NCBI RefSeq assembly: GCF_004682045.1
Contig: NZ_QUZT01000039.1
Location: 1-64,000, forward strand
Direction: 5' to 3'
Source of the DNA: Pseudomonas nabeulensis
Lineage (GTDB): Bacteria; Pseudomonadota; Gammaproteobacteria; Pseudomonadales; Pseudomonadaceae
Length of the DNA: 64,000 nt
Each line of letters starts with the position of its first letter. Position 1 is the stretch's first letter. Below are positions 6,607-18,599 of this stretch, in pieces. Both the position numbers and the translations under genes were made by a program. Below the pieces are notes generated by a model. It saw only the letters and a program-made list of their open reading frames with translations. It did no database searches and was not told where the DNA came from.

Positions 6607-9540
6607 ATGGTCACCCTCAAGAGCCATACCTGGCGGAGGGAGAGAGTTGGAATTCCTCTTGCCTGCGCTACAGCAGTAGCTGCAATTGCATTGCTCACTA
6701 CCGGAGTGCAAGCCGCGACGCCCGGTGCAATCATTGTTGTTCAGCTCAAGAATGATTTATCTCAGTTCAGGCAGCAGGCAGTGACAGACGCCTCCGTCAA
6801 GCGCTCATTGAATGCTCTTGCACAGTCAATCCCGGACATCGGCTCGTCGTTCAAACGCAGCGCCAGACAAAATGAACTCAAAGCCAGCTATGGCATTGAG
6901 CGCTCATTCACCGTCGATGTCAGCACCAAAACCCCAGCGCAAAGAAACCAGATCCAACAACATTACTTGCAAAACGCATTGGTGCTGTCGGCTGATATAA
7001 ACGACGTGTCGGACGTCCCGGCAACGGATGTGGGCCATACCGTCAAGGCGAGGCTTGGCGCCCGAGCAAGTGCGGAGTTGGAGGCCCGATATAAAGCCGG
7101 TCCGATTCCAGAAGCGGGTTACGTGTTGGGCGGGATCAATGCCAATGCCGTGAGTGCAATGCCTGGCGGTAAGGGCGATTACGCGCGCGTGGTGATCGCC
7201 AGTAACAACTATTGGAATCGCAGTCACGAAAGCCTGCCATCTGTCGCCTTCTCGCCTATCCGGGGTCCACAACGACTCAGTTGCAGTACTTACTACGATG
7301 TGGGTAATAACGCGACCGCTGCTGCAGGCATTATTGCCGGTAAAAACAATGGTGTCGGTGTTGCGGGTATTGTGCCGAATGCGCAATTGGCCGCTGCACC
7401 GGCGACGTTTGGCGGTCTGTATGACGAAATCTACGACCTTGGCCTTAAGTCTGGAGATGTGGTGGTGCTGGATGCGCATTTCAGCAACACCACGACGCGC
7501 TTTGGTGATCATACGACCTACCCGGGTGATGTATGCCCAAAAGCCAACCCTACCGATAAATACAGTACGACGTGTCAACTGCCGTCGGTTGCCTACGAGA
7601 GTACGCAACGAAGGATTGAGATCCTTACCGAGGTAATGGGCGTGCATGTGGTGCTAAGCACCTCGGGCGGTGTCGACAACGGGCAGCATCCCGCGAGCCC
7701 AATGAATCTGGATGCTCCGGATTTCAATGGCCTGTTTGATCCTGATAGAAATGATGACGGTGCCATTTATGTCGCAGGCATTGATCCGAAGACAGGCGCA
7801 TCGCTGGGTTCCAATTATGGTCGTCGGGTTGACTTGGCAACATGGGCCACAGATATCGCTTATCCGAGTTATCACCCGGGCGGGGGCCACAACACCTACT
7901 CGCGGTATGACAAGGACGATGTGCTCAATTACCCCTTTGCCGCGTATATCGCGGCTGGGGCAGTTGCACAGGTTCAGAGTGTTGCCTTTGCCAAAGGACT
8001 GGGGCCTGTTCCTCCCAAGCTTATGCGGCGTCTGCTGGTTGAGACCGGGCATGACATCCCGGGCCACGACGCCAATCAACCCGTAGGCAAACAGCCTGAC
8101 GTCAAGGCTGCTGTCGACAAGATGCTGACCGAATACGCGCGGGGTTTCCCTCCAGAGCCAGAGCCGCCATTTCGTATCAAGCGCGTGGTGGGTTTTGATG
8201 CGCCTTACTACGGGCGGGACTGGGAGTATCGCCCGATTACGAACCCCGCCAACGCGCTCGGTGTGACTTACAGATGGAATAACGTGGAAGAGCCGCTGAT
8301 TGCAGCAGGCCCTACCGCAGCCGATGGTACAAGGCGGCTGGGCGTTGACTGGAGCGACGGGCTCAAAGCCCGCAATCAGACTATTACATTGACCGCTCGT
8401 GATAGCCGAGGAGCCACTGACACGTGGACTCGGCAGTTGAGCGTGCCGCCTATAGTGTGGCGGTATAACGGAGAGTGGAATGTGCCGGATGAGCTGTCAT
8501 TGGGCCAGTCGGTAACCTTGAGCGGAAAGCTCATGGCGCCCCTCGCCACGGGGCATAAGGTGTATTACTACTGGAAGGCGCCAGCACTGTTTCACGGTAT
8601 CAAGGAGGGCGTTGCGCTGATGCCGAACTCATACAGTCTACCGCTGACGGTCCCGGCGTCGATTGAACCCGGCACAGCGGTCAACATCCAGTTTCTGGCC
8701 ACGGATGCACCTTTTTTGGCGTCTACCCAGTTTGCCAGGACCCAGCCGGGAATGTTGCTGAGCAAGACGGTAACCATCAAGCAAGGTGCGGGTTCCGGGC
8801 CAAGTGGCACCTTGACCGGTCCATCATCGGTGCAAGGTGGAAGTCATTACCTCTTCAAGGTCGATAATGCTCAAGACCCGGCAGCCTCGACTTTGACCTA
8901 TCGGTGGATGCTGCCTACGGGGTTTGCAGACCCCGGTAACAATCCAACCGCCATGGGCTTTGCTCCGGGACTGACCGAGACCGCAATGGTGCCGGTCAAA
9001 GTGGAAATCACCAACGCACAAGGCCAGTCCGTGGTCTTGTCGCAGGACGTGACATTGGCGGCGAACTTGCCGAGCGGGGAGATCCAGGGGCCGTCGCCCA
9101 TCGTGATGAACTCAGGTGAAACCAGGGTGATTGTGGTCAAGGCGACTGTGCCAGGTGGCGGCATACCCGGTTACCGCTGGAGTGTCCCTCAAGGCTTTAC
9201 GTCGACGGGAGCGACCACGGACACTCTCACATTGACCGCGCCAACCACCGAACAACCGATGACCGCAGTGGTGTCGGTTATCGTCTCGGCAGGGAGCACC
9301 AACCAGGTAATCTTGTCCAGAAACCTGACTGTGCAGCCATCCGCTTCCGGGCCTGGAGCAGGAGCGTGCGGTGCACCTTGGAACCCGAGTACGGCCTACC
9401 CAACCCCGGGCGTCGTTGTCTCGTATGGTGGCATCAATTATGCGGTCGCCCATTGGACACAGGGGCAGCAGCCTGATCAGAACTTCGTCCTGAGCGGCAG
9501 TGCTAAACCGTGGCGACAAGTGGGTCCTTGCTCACCTTGA
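6607..9540 (+). CDS. Secreted subtilase-like protein with degenerate triad, Ig-like domains and C-terminal chitin-binding-like module
   Basis: A 977-aa protein with a Sec signal peptide (RR-containing n-region, hydrophobic core, cleavage near VQA|ATPG, about residue 36). Residues about 190-500 resemble an S8 subtilase fold: ARVVIAS corresponds to the Asp strand, NNATAAAGIIAGKNNGVGVAGIV to the His helix (normally HGTH.AGI) and NYPFAAYIAAG to the GTS-A-AP Ser segment. All three catalytic residues appear replaced. Residues about 545-905 look like tandem Ig/PKD-type beta repeats (recurring YRW and TLT patterns). The last about 57 residues (CGAPWNPSTAYPTPG...YGGINYAVAHWTQGQQP) match a type 5/12 chitin-binding module. 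AGGA lies 8 nt before the ATG and a terminator follows. It may be a secreted binding protein or pseudo-protease acting on chitin or other polymers; the molecular role is unknown. Confidence 0.7.
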   Translation: MVTLKSHTWRRERVGIPLACATAVAAIALLTTGVQAATPGAIIVVQLKNDLSQFRQQAVTDASVKRSLNALAQSIPDIGSSFKRSARQNELKASYGIERSFTVDVSTKTPAQRNQIQQHYLQNALVLSADINDVSDVPATDVGHTVKARLGARASAELEARYKAGPIPEAGYVLGGINANAVSAMPGGKGDYARVVIASNNYWNRSHESLPSVAFSPIRGPQRLSCSTYYDVGNNATAAAGIIAGKNNGVGVAGIVPNAQLAAAPATFGGLYDEIYDLGLKSGDVVVLDAHFSNTTTRFGDHTTYPGDVCPKANPTDKYSTTCQLPSVAYESTQRRIEILTEVMGVHVVLSTSGGVDNGQHPASPMNLDAPDFNGLFDPDRNDDGAIYVAGIDPKTGASLGSNYGRRVDLATWATDIAYPSYHPGGGHNTYSRYDKDDVLNYPFAAYIAAGAVAQVQSVAFAKGLGPVPPKLMRRLLVETGHDIPGHDANQPVGKQPDVKAAVDKMLTEYARGFPPEPEPPFRIKRVVGFDAPYYGRDWEYRPITNPANALGVTYRWNNVEEPLIAAGPTAADGTRRLGVDWSDGLKARNQTITLTARDSRGATDTWTRQLSVPPIVWRYNGEWNVPDELSLGQSVTLSGKLMAPLATGHKVYYYWKAPALFHGIKEGVALMPNSYSLPLTVPASIEPGTAVNIQFLATDAPFLASTQFARTQPGMLLSKTVTIKQGAGSGPSGTLTGPSSVQGGSHYLFKVDNAQDPAASTLTYRWMLPTGFADPGNNPTAMGFAPGLTETAMVPVKVEITNAQGQSVVLSQDVTLAANLPSGEIQGPSPIVMNSGETRVIVVKATVPGGGIPGYRWSVPQGFTSTGATTDTLTLTAPTTEQPMTAVVSVIVSAGSTNQVILSRNLTVQPSASGPGAGACGAPWNPSTAYPTPGVVVSYGGINYAVAHWTQGQQPDQNFVLSGSAKPWRQVGPCSP

Positions 9541-9551
9541 AATGGGTGATC

Positions 9552-9580
9552 GAGCCCCTCGCGAGGGGGGCTCTTTTATT
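9552..9580 (+). terminator. Rho-independent terminator after the subtilase-like gene
   Basis: GAGCCCCTCGCGAGGGGGGCTC followed by TTTTATTT forms a GC-rich stem with a T tail 11 nt after the stop codon. It lies between convergent genes. Confidence 0.8.
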
Positions 9581-9798
9581 TAGATTCCAGCGAATAGCAG
9601 GACCAGCTTGACGATGCCAAACAACGTCAGCGCAAACACCGCTGTGAACAATACGCCCAGGATCACAAAATGGCTGGGCTTGCCATGGGTGAAGTCCCGC
9701 GCACGGTTCTTGCCACTCTGTACGCCAAAGGCTGCCGCCATGACGCTATGGAGCATCTGCCAGAAGGTCGGTGGTTTATTGTCGCTGGGATCGTCCAT
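9580..9798 (-). CDS. DUF2970 family membrane protein
   Basis: A 72-aa protein with the DUF2970 signature PTFWQMLHSVMAAAFGVQS, a basic KNRARDF segment and one C-terminal transmembrane helix (FVILGVLFTAVFALTLFGIVKLVLLF). It is normal in length for the family, which is widespread in gamma- and betaproteobacteria and has no known function. The start MDDPSDN is the only reasonable ATG. It stands alone, convergent with the subtilase-like gene. Confidence 0.85.
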   Translation of the reverse strand: MDDPSDNKPPTFWQMLHSVMAAAFGVQSGKNRARDFTHGKPSHFVILGVLFTAVFALTLFGIVKLVLLFAGI

Positions 9799-9846
9799 AT
9801 CGGCCTCTCTATCAAACCCTGCTCCCTAGCATAGTCAATCCGACGG

Positions 9847-12800
9847 TCAGCGTTTGGGCGGCTCCAGGTTCAGGAACAACTCCCGATCCAGCGGCGGATA
9901 GATCACCGCTTTCTCCAGGTTGACCACCTGGCGGTTATTGCTGCGCGCTTGTTCGATCAGCTCCTTGCGGGTAAACAAGCGTTCCTCCCTGGTTTTCAAG
10001 TGTCCGAACGTGGGTGCGAAGGCAGAGGTGTCGGCGCTTGGGTAATGGAAGTGCGCGTACCACAGCACGGAATCCTCTGGTTTTTTGCCGGCCGCGATCG
10101 CGCTTTTGTCGCGTATGGCGTACTCCGTGAGAAAGTCTCCGGCTTTGAGGCGGACACGCCTGCGTACCAAGTTGATGTCGACAAAGCCGTATTTCCACAG
10201 ATACGCGACATTCGATGCTTTGGGGCGTTGCTGTTTGTACCCTTCGCTGCACACTTCGCGTGCCAGCTTCATCAGCGTGGATGACGCCTCCCGGTAAGAT
10301 TCAATTAACACCGCCGCGTTGGCGTGATGGGCATGGTCACGTTGAATTTCATCGGCCAGGGCCGACAGTTGGTTGGCCTGCGGGGTCAGCATCTCGTCCC
10401 ACTCCAGGGGTCTGACTTCCTCGCGGCGTGTAGGGTCTTGCAGCTTTTTTTGCTGGTTGCGTATGGTGTGTTCGATCCCGGCACGCCGGGCCATGACGGT
10501 TTGTGCTTCCCGGGCAATGGCATCGACAGTGCGAACCAGCGGAGCGGGCGCCGGGCTGGGCGCCTCGGCGGGCACTACCTCAACCCAAACACCCTCCTGG
10601 GCATGTTCAAGGTAAGTGGCTACGACCTTTTTGGTGACGGCGTCCTGAATGTCCACCAACCTTCCGGGAATGTCGGGTGAGGAAGCGCGCAGATTCCCGA
10701 CCAAGGTGTCCCGACCACGGGTCTTGAACACGATCTTGCCGGGCAGTTTGCTGCGGGTCGAAGCAGTTGACGCCGGTAGTGATGCGAACCCTTCGTTGGC
10801 GAGAATCAAATCGGCCAGGTGCGTTTCCAGGCTGGTGCGTGCGTCGTGCAGGTGCTCCAGAAACGGCGCGCGGTACTCCTCGCGCACAAAACCCGAGCCC
10901 ATTTCAGACAAGGAGGTGACCGCATTCTCCAGCCGTTCGTAGAGCTCCAATACACTTTTAAGCACATCGCTCTCTTCGCTGACCGTGTAGCCGCTGGTTT
11001 CTCGCACCTCTGCATGGGACAGGATGACCTTATCGCGCTTGGGGTCCGACAGCTCCATAACGAATGGATATTCCGCCGGCTCCCGTGAGTTCTGGCTGCG
11101 ATCAAACACCAACTCGGACAAGAACAGTAATACGCTTTGCTTGATACTGACCGATGAGATAGCGGCGTGATCAGGTCTTTCTGTCGTCAGAAACTTACGC
11201 AAGGCCGGGTCGGCCTGGCGCAAAATCGTCTCGATCTTTTCTGCCAGCGTCGCCATCTTTTTGAATAGCGTGACTTGTTCTCGCCAGATGAGCTGGATTT
11301 CTTCGTAGGCATGGTTGACGTTCTCCAGTAACTCGCGGCTAGAGCGATCACTGAGTTCGCCGTAGCTTTCGCCGCGGGCGGTTTCGGAGGTGTCGGACAG
11401 TTTTTGCAACTGGATATCGTAAAGCGAGCCCCAGTAGCCCGCGATGGAGTTGACCGCGATATCGCGCATCCGTCTGTTTTTAGGGTTGCTCCGGTCAATG
11501 ACCATCAGTTGTTCGGCTTTTGCCTGGTGTTGCTGCGTGATGGGCAGGCGCCGCTGCGCATCCTGCAGGTAGCGGTCCACGGCGATGTCAAACTCGGCTT
11601 TGGCGATGGCGGTGAGTTGTATCTCTCGCTCATGGCGCTCGGCGACTTTCTCCCGCAATGCCGGTAAGGCTTTGCCAAGCAAAACCCAGACCTGACGCAG
11701 TGTTTTTTTCTGTTCAGCCAGCTTGATGCGCGCAGTATTCACCGCGTCCAGCAACGGGCCGGCGGCGATCTCGTCGGCGACTAACTGGTATCCCAGTGCC
11801 GCCAATTCTGCACGTAATCCCTTGACCTGTTCATCGTGCTGTTTCTGCCATTCAGACAACCTGTCCCTGGGCATGCCGCCTTCCAATCGTGCACGGCGGT
11901 CCAGACGCCAATGCCCTTGGTTGTCACGGATCAATTTAAAACCAGGGTGGTGCGGGCGCTGCGGATGCACCACATAGACATCCCCAAATCCCGGCACCAC
12001 GTTGACCTGAAAAAACAACCCGCCGACGCTGGCGTGCCAGGTATCGCCGATACGGTACAGGCCTTTTAGTGGGCCGCTGTCCTGGGGAGCTGGCAGCGTG
12101 TCCGGCCAGGGTACATTCACAGAAAGCAAGGCGTGCAGCAGGTTCGCGCTGGCCTCAGGGCTGGCAATGGAGCGGGTGAAGTCCAGCGCGGTGTGGCCGC
12201 TTGCCGGCGGTTCGCCGGACAGTGCGACAGATCCTTGCCTGATGGAAGCTGGGCGTCGTGGATCAGAAGGGGTGGCGGGGCGCGTCCAGGGCACCATGTG
12301 CAACCTGTTGTCCCCTTGCTCGGGTTTTTTGAGTGGCTTTTTCCCTGCGCTGCCGTGCAGGAGCACCATCGCGCAATTGAGCAGTAGGTCAATCAGCGCC
12401 AGTTCGCGGGTGATCGGATCGTTGCTGTCCAGCCCGGCGAAGTCTTGTTGCACACTGCTGACCAGTACCACGAACCAACCGGCCAGCATCGCCGGGCCGC
12501 GTACCAACGGGAGCAGGAAGGTGTTGAACAGCAGCCAGGCACCCTCCATCACAATGGCCCAGCGGCTTTCGTGGTTGGATACCGATTCGCGGTCCGCCAG
12601 GTCGACCAGTGCCCGCGCCGTGCTGCCAAACAGATGGTTGAGCAATTGGCCGTTGACCTGCGACTGCAACCATTCCTCGGCTCCGTCATCTACCGCGAGA
12701 GTGGCGGGCGCGGGTGTGTGCGCAACTGAAAACTCATCGCCCTGCAGGAAATGCACGATGTGCGGCTCCTTGAAACCACCCTGGGCGTAGACGGGGCGGG

Positions 12801-14601
12801 CCCGGTCGGTCAGCCAGGTCAGTACGCTGTCTTGCAGCTCGCCGGGTGCGGCCAGCGCATCCAGCAGCGCTTGGCGGGTGGGGTATTCGTGCAGACAATC
12901 GGTGTACAAAGGTCGATAGAGCAGGTGCGGACCCGCGCTGGGATTGCGCGACTCGATAATGAACAGGTTATTGGCAGGGTCGGGTATCGCCTCGGCCTTG
13001 CGGCAAAGTGCAAGCGGCCTCAGTACCACTTCTTCGCCATCGATGGTGCGATCAGAGGGCGATTCGCCCATCAGCGCCTTCACGTAGCGATAACCTGTGG
13101 TCGTGAGGCCGTTTTGTTGGCGGATCTTGAACTCCAGCGCCTGCATGGGCAGCTTGGCTTTTAGCTCGCGGACAAACAGCTGTTCCCGGCGTCGCGCGTC
13201 GACGCTGTCGCCCAGCAGCAGATCCTTGATGGCCTGGGGGTAAGCGGTACCAATATCGACGCGCTGGATCAAGCCATCGTTGTCCAGCAGATAGTCCTCG
13301 GTCAGCCAGATCGGCAATGGCTGATTGTTCAACTGTGACAGCGTCGGCGTGCCCTTGGGTTTACCGGCCAGGTTTTTCACGGCCAGCTCTGTCAATGTCA
13401 TGCGCACATGGGTGATAAACCCGAAGCCTCCGAGGTAGCCCGCTGCGAGAGCGAAGTCCAGTATCAGGTGGTCGGGATCGAAATCAGCGTGATCAGCCTG
13501 CATCTGCTTGCGCAACGCATTGCGGGTAAAGCCATGCAGGGTTTCAATCCCTTCGTTGAATGAGCGTCCCTGGTTCTTTTTCACCACCTGAGCCATATCC
13601 TGCAAATGCCGGTGATAGGCAAAGCGATCATCGGCATTAGCCTGTTTGAGCCAGTCCGGGAGTTGGCTGTTCAATGTCGCGGAAAGTGCGTCGGGAACAG
13701 GCGGGCCGCCGGCAAACAACAATGCAGGGTCCGTCAGCTTATTCAGACGCGCTTGCAGGGCTTCTTCGTTTGAGCCTTGGAACGAGAGGTTGCCCAGGTC
13801 CTCAAGCTGTTGGTTGAGGATCAGGCCCGCCTGGCGTTCGAAGACATTGCCGTTAGGCTCATTGCGCCTCCACGTCAGGCTGTCGAACGCAAATTGTTGG
13901 TACATCCGTGCCCCCCAGGCCGTGCTGAACGCATCAATACCGTCGTAGCATTCCACAACGCCGTTGGTGGGGTAGAGCAACACTTGTTTGTCGCGAACCA
14001 ACAGCATGTCGGGCGTGAGGAGTTGTACCTGTTGGCCGGCGCTGGTCAGGGTGGTTTCGATGAAGTAGACGTACACCGCAGGCGTGGCCCGACGTAGTCG
14101 TTTATCGGTGTCTGGCCAGGTCGCAACGATTGACAGTATTTCTCGCTGCGCATCCGTCAGGCTGGACTGGCGGGTCGCCGCGACGCTCATCTGGCCGTTC
14201 AACCACTCGCCCAACCATTGCCAGCGGGAACTGCCGTGGCTATCGGTATCACTCCAGTAGTCCGCCAGGGCCTGCTGGAAGTGGATATACAAGGTGGCCG
14301 GCAAGGTGTCGATGATACCGGCCAGGGCCTGCATATCGACGCTCGGCGACGCTAGACGCTGGGGCGGGTTCAACGTAAGGAAGTGTGAAGTCAGATCCAG
14401 CGGTTGTGGATCAAGCACGTGGGCGATGGCCACATTCAACAGCAGTTCGAATGTGTACTCGCCGGAAGGCTGAGGGCGCGCCAGTTTGACCGTCAGCAGG
14501 TCCAGTGTGGGGTAGTGTGCACGCAGCGCGTTGAATACCACCGAAACCAAGGTGGGGCGCGTTGCAAAACGTTCGTGAACGGCTTGAGCGGGCTGAAGCA
14601 T
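9847..14601 (-). CDS. Large dermonecrotic-toxin-like (DUF6543-type) protein, copy 1
   Basis: A 1584-aa protein sharing an architecture with two other giants in this window (47010-51734 and 59969-64000). Shared landmarks are LPDWLKQA near residue 315, the GPHLLYRPLY segment near 565, a hydrophobic region at about 680-750 (two or three helices including LLFNTFLLPLVRGPAMLAGWFVVLV), then a small beta segment GLYRIGDTWHASVGGLFF with a following GHWRL near 850-905, and long coiled-coil/helical stretches. Its C-terminal WYAHFHYPSADTSAFA region matches FARFNYDTSNARNVG of copy 2. These resemble the Pseudomonas family annotated as dermonecrotic-toxin/DUF6543; the hydrophobic block suggests membrane insertion or translocation. 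No signal peptide or catalytic motif was recognised. The ATG at 14601 has AGGA 8 nt upstream; the longer frame to 14697 is not supported. Its target, secretion route and even toxicity are unproven. Confidence 0.65.
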   Translation of the reverse strand: MLQPAQAVHERFATRPTLVSVVFNALRAHYPTLDLLTVKLARPQPSGEYTFELLLNVAIAHVLDPQPLDLTSHFLTLNPPQRLASPSVDMQALAGIIDTLPATLYIHFQQALADYWSDTDSHGSSRWQWLGEWLNGQMSVAATRQSSLTDAQREILSIVATWPDTDKRLRRATPAVYVYFIETTLTSAGQQVQLLTPDMLLVRDKQVLLYPTNGVVECYDGIDAFSTAWGARMYQQFAFDSLTWRRNEPNGNVFERQAGLILNQQLEDLGNLSFQGSNEEALQARLNKLTDPALLFAGGPPVPDALSATLNSQLPDWLKQANADDRFAYHRHLQDMAQVVKKNQGRSFNEGIETLHGFTRNALRKQMQADHADFDPDHLILDFALAAGYLGGFGFITHVRMTLTELAVKNLAGKPKGTPTLSQLNNQPLPIWLTEDYLLDNDGLIQRVDIGTAYPQAIKDLLLGDSVDARRREQLFVRELKAKLPMQALEFKIRQQNGLTTTGYRYVKALMGESPSDRTIDGEEVVLRPLALCRKAEAIPDPANNLFIIESRNPSAGPHLLYRPLYTDCLHEYPTRQALLDALAAPGELQDSVLTWLTDRARPVYAQGGFKEPHIVHFLQGDEFSVAHTPAPATLAVDDGAEEWLQSQVNGQLLNHLFGSTARALVDLADRESVSNHESRWAIVMEGAWLLFNTFLLPLVRGPAMLAGWFVVLVSSVQQDFAGLDSNDPITRELALIDLLLNCAMVLLHGSAGKKPLKKPEQGDNRLHMVPWTRPATPSDPRRPASIRQGSVALSGEPPASGHTALDFTRSIASPEASANLLHALLSVNVPWPDTLPAPQDSGPLKGLYRIGDTWHASVGGLFFQVNVVPGFGDVYVVHPQRPHHPGFKLIRDNQGHWRLDRRARLEGGMPRDRLSEWQKQHDEQVKGLRAELAALGYQLVADEIAAGPLLDAVNTARIKLAEQKKTLRQVWVLLGKALPALREKVAERHEREIQLTAIAKAEFDIAVDRYLQDAQRRLPITQQHQAKAEQLMVIDRSNPKNRRMRDIAVNSIAGYWGSLYDIQLQKLSDTSETARGESYGELSDRSSRELLENVNHAYEEIQLIWREQVTLFKKMATLAEKIETILRQADPALRKFLTTERPDHAAISSVSIKQSVLLFLSELVFDRSQNSREPAEYPFVMELSDPKRDKVILSHAEVRETSGYTVSEESDVLKSVLELYERLENAVTSLSEMGSGFVREEYRAPFLEHLHDARTSLETHLADLILANEGFASLPASTASTRSKLPGKIVFKTRGRDTLVGNLRASSPDIPGRLVDIQDAVTKKVVATYLEHAQEGVWVEVVPAEAPSPAPAPLVRTVDAIAREAQTVMARRAGIEHTIRNQQKKLQDPTRREEVRPLEWDEMLTPQANQLSALADEIQRDHAHHANAAVLIESYREASSTLMKLAREVCSEGYKQQRPKASNVAYLWKYGFVDINLVRRRVRLKAGDFLTEYAIRDKSAIAAGKKPEDSVLWYAHFHYPSADTSAFAPTFGHLKTREERLFTRKELIEQARSNNRQVVNLEKAVIYPPLDRELFLNLEPPKR

Positions 14602-14721
14602 GACGAAATCCTTTTTCCTGTACGGGACCGGTGATCGGTCCACGACAGCAAAACGTATTTCGTCAGCAGGGCGGCGGTAAGCAAAGACCGCCAGCAACGG
14701 CGGCCTGGATGCTAGTGGCTA

Positions 14722-18432
<3,711 letters not shown>

Positions 18433-18599
18433 GGGACTACTCTAGGTCAGGCATTACGGAGGGCGTGAATCATAGCAAACCTGTGCCGATTTAGAGCATG
18501 TGCGGGTTTTGCATGAATATCGCTCATGTTGTGTTGGGGTGTGGCCCGGTAGAATCACCGGCTTATTTTCAGCGTACGCCTCGGATCGGAACCGGATAT

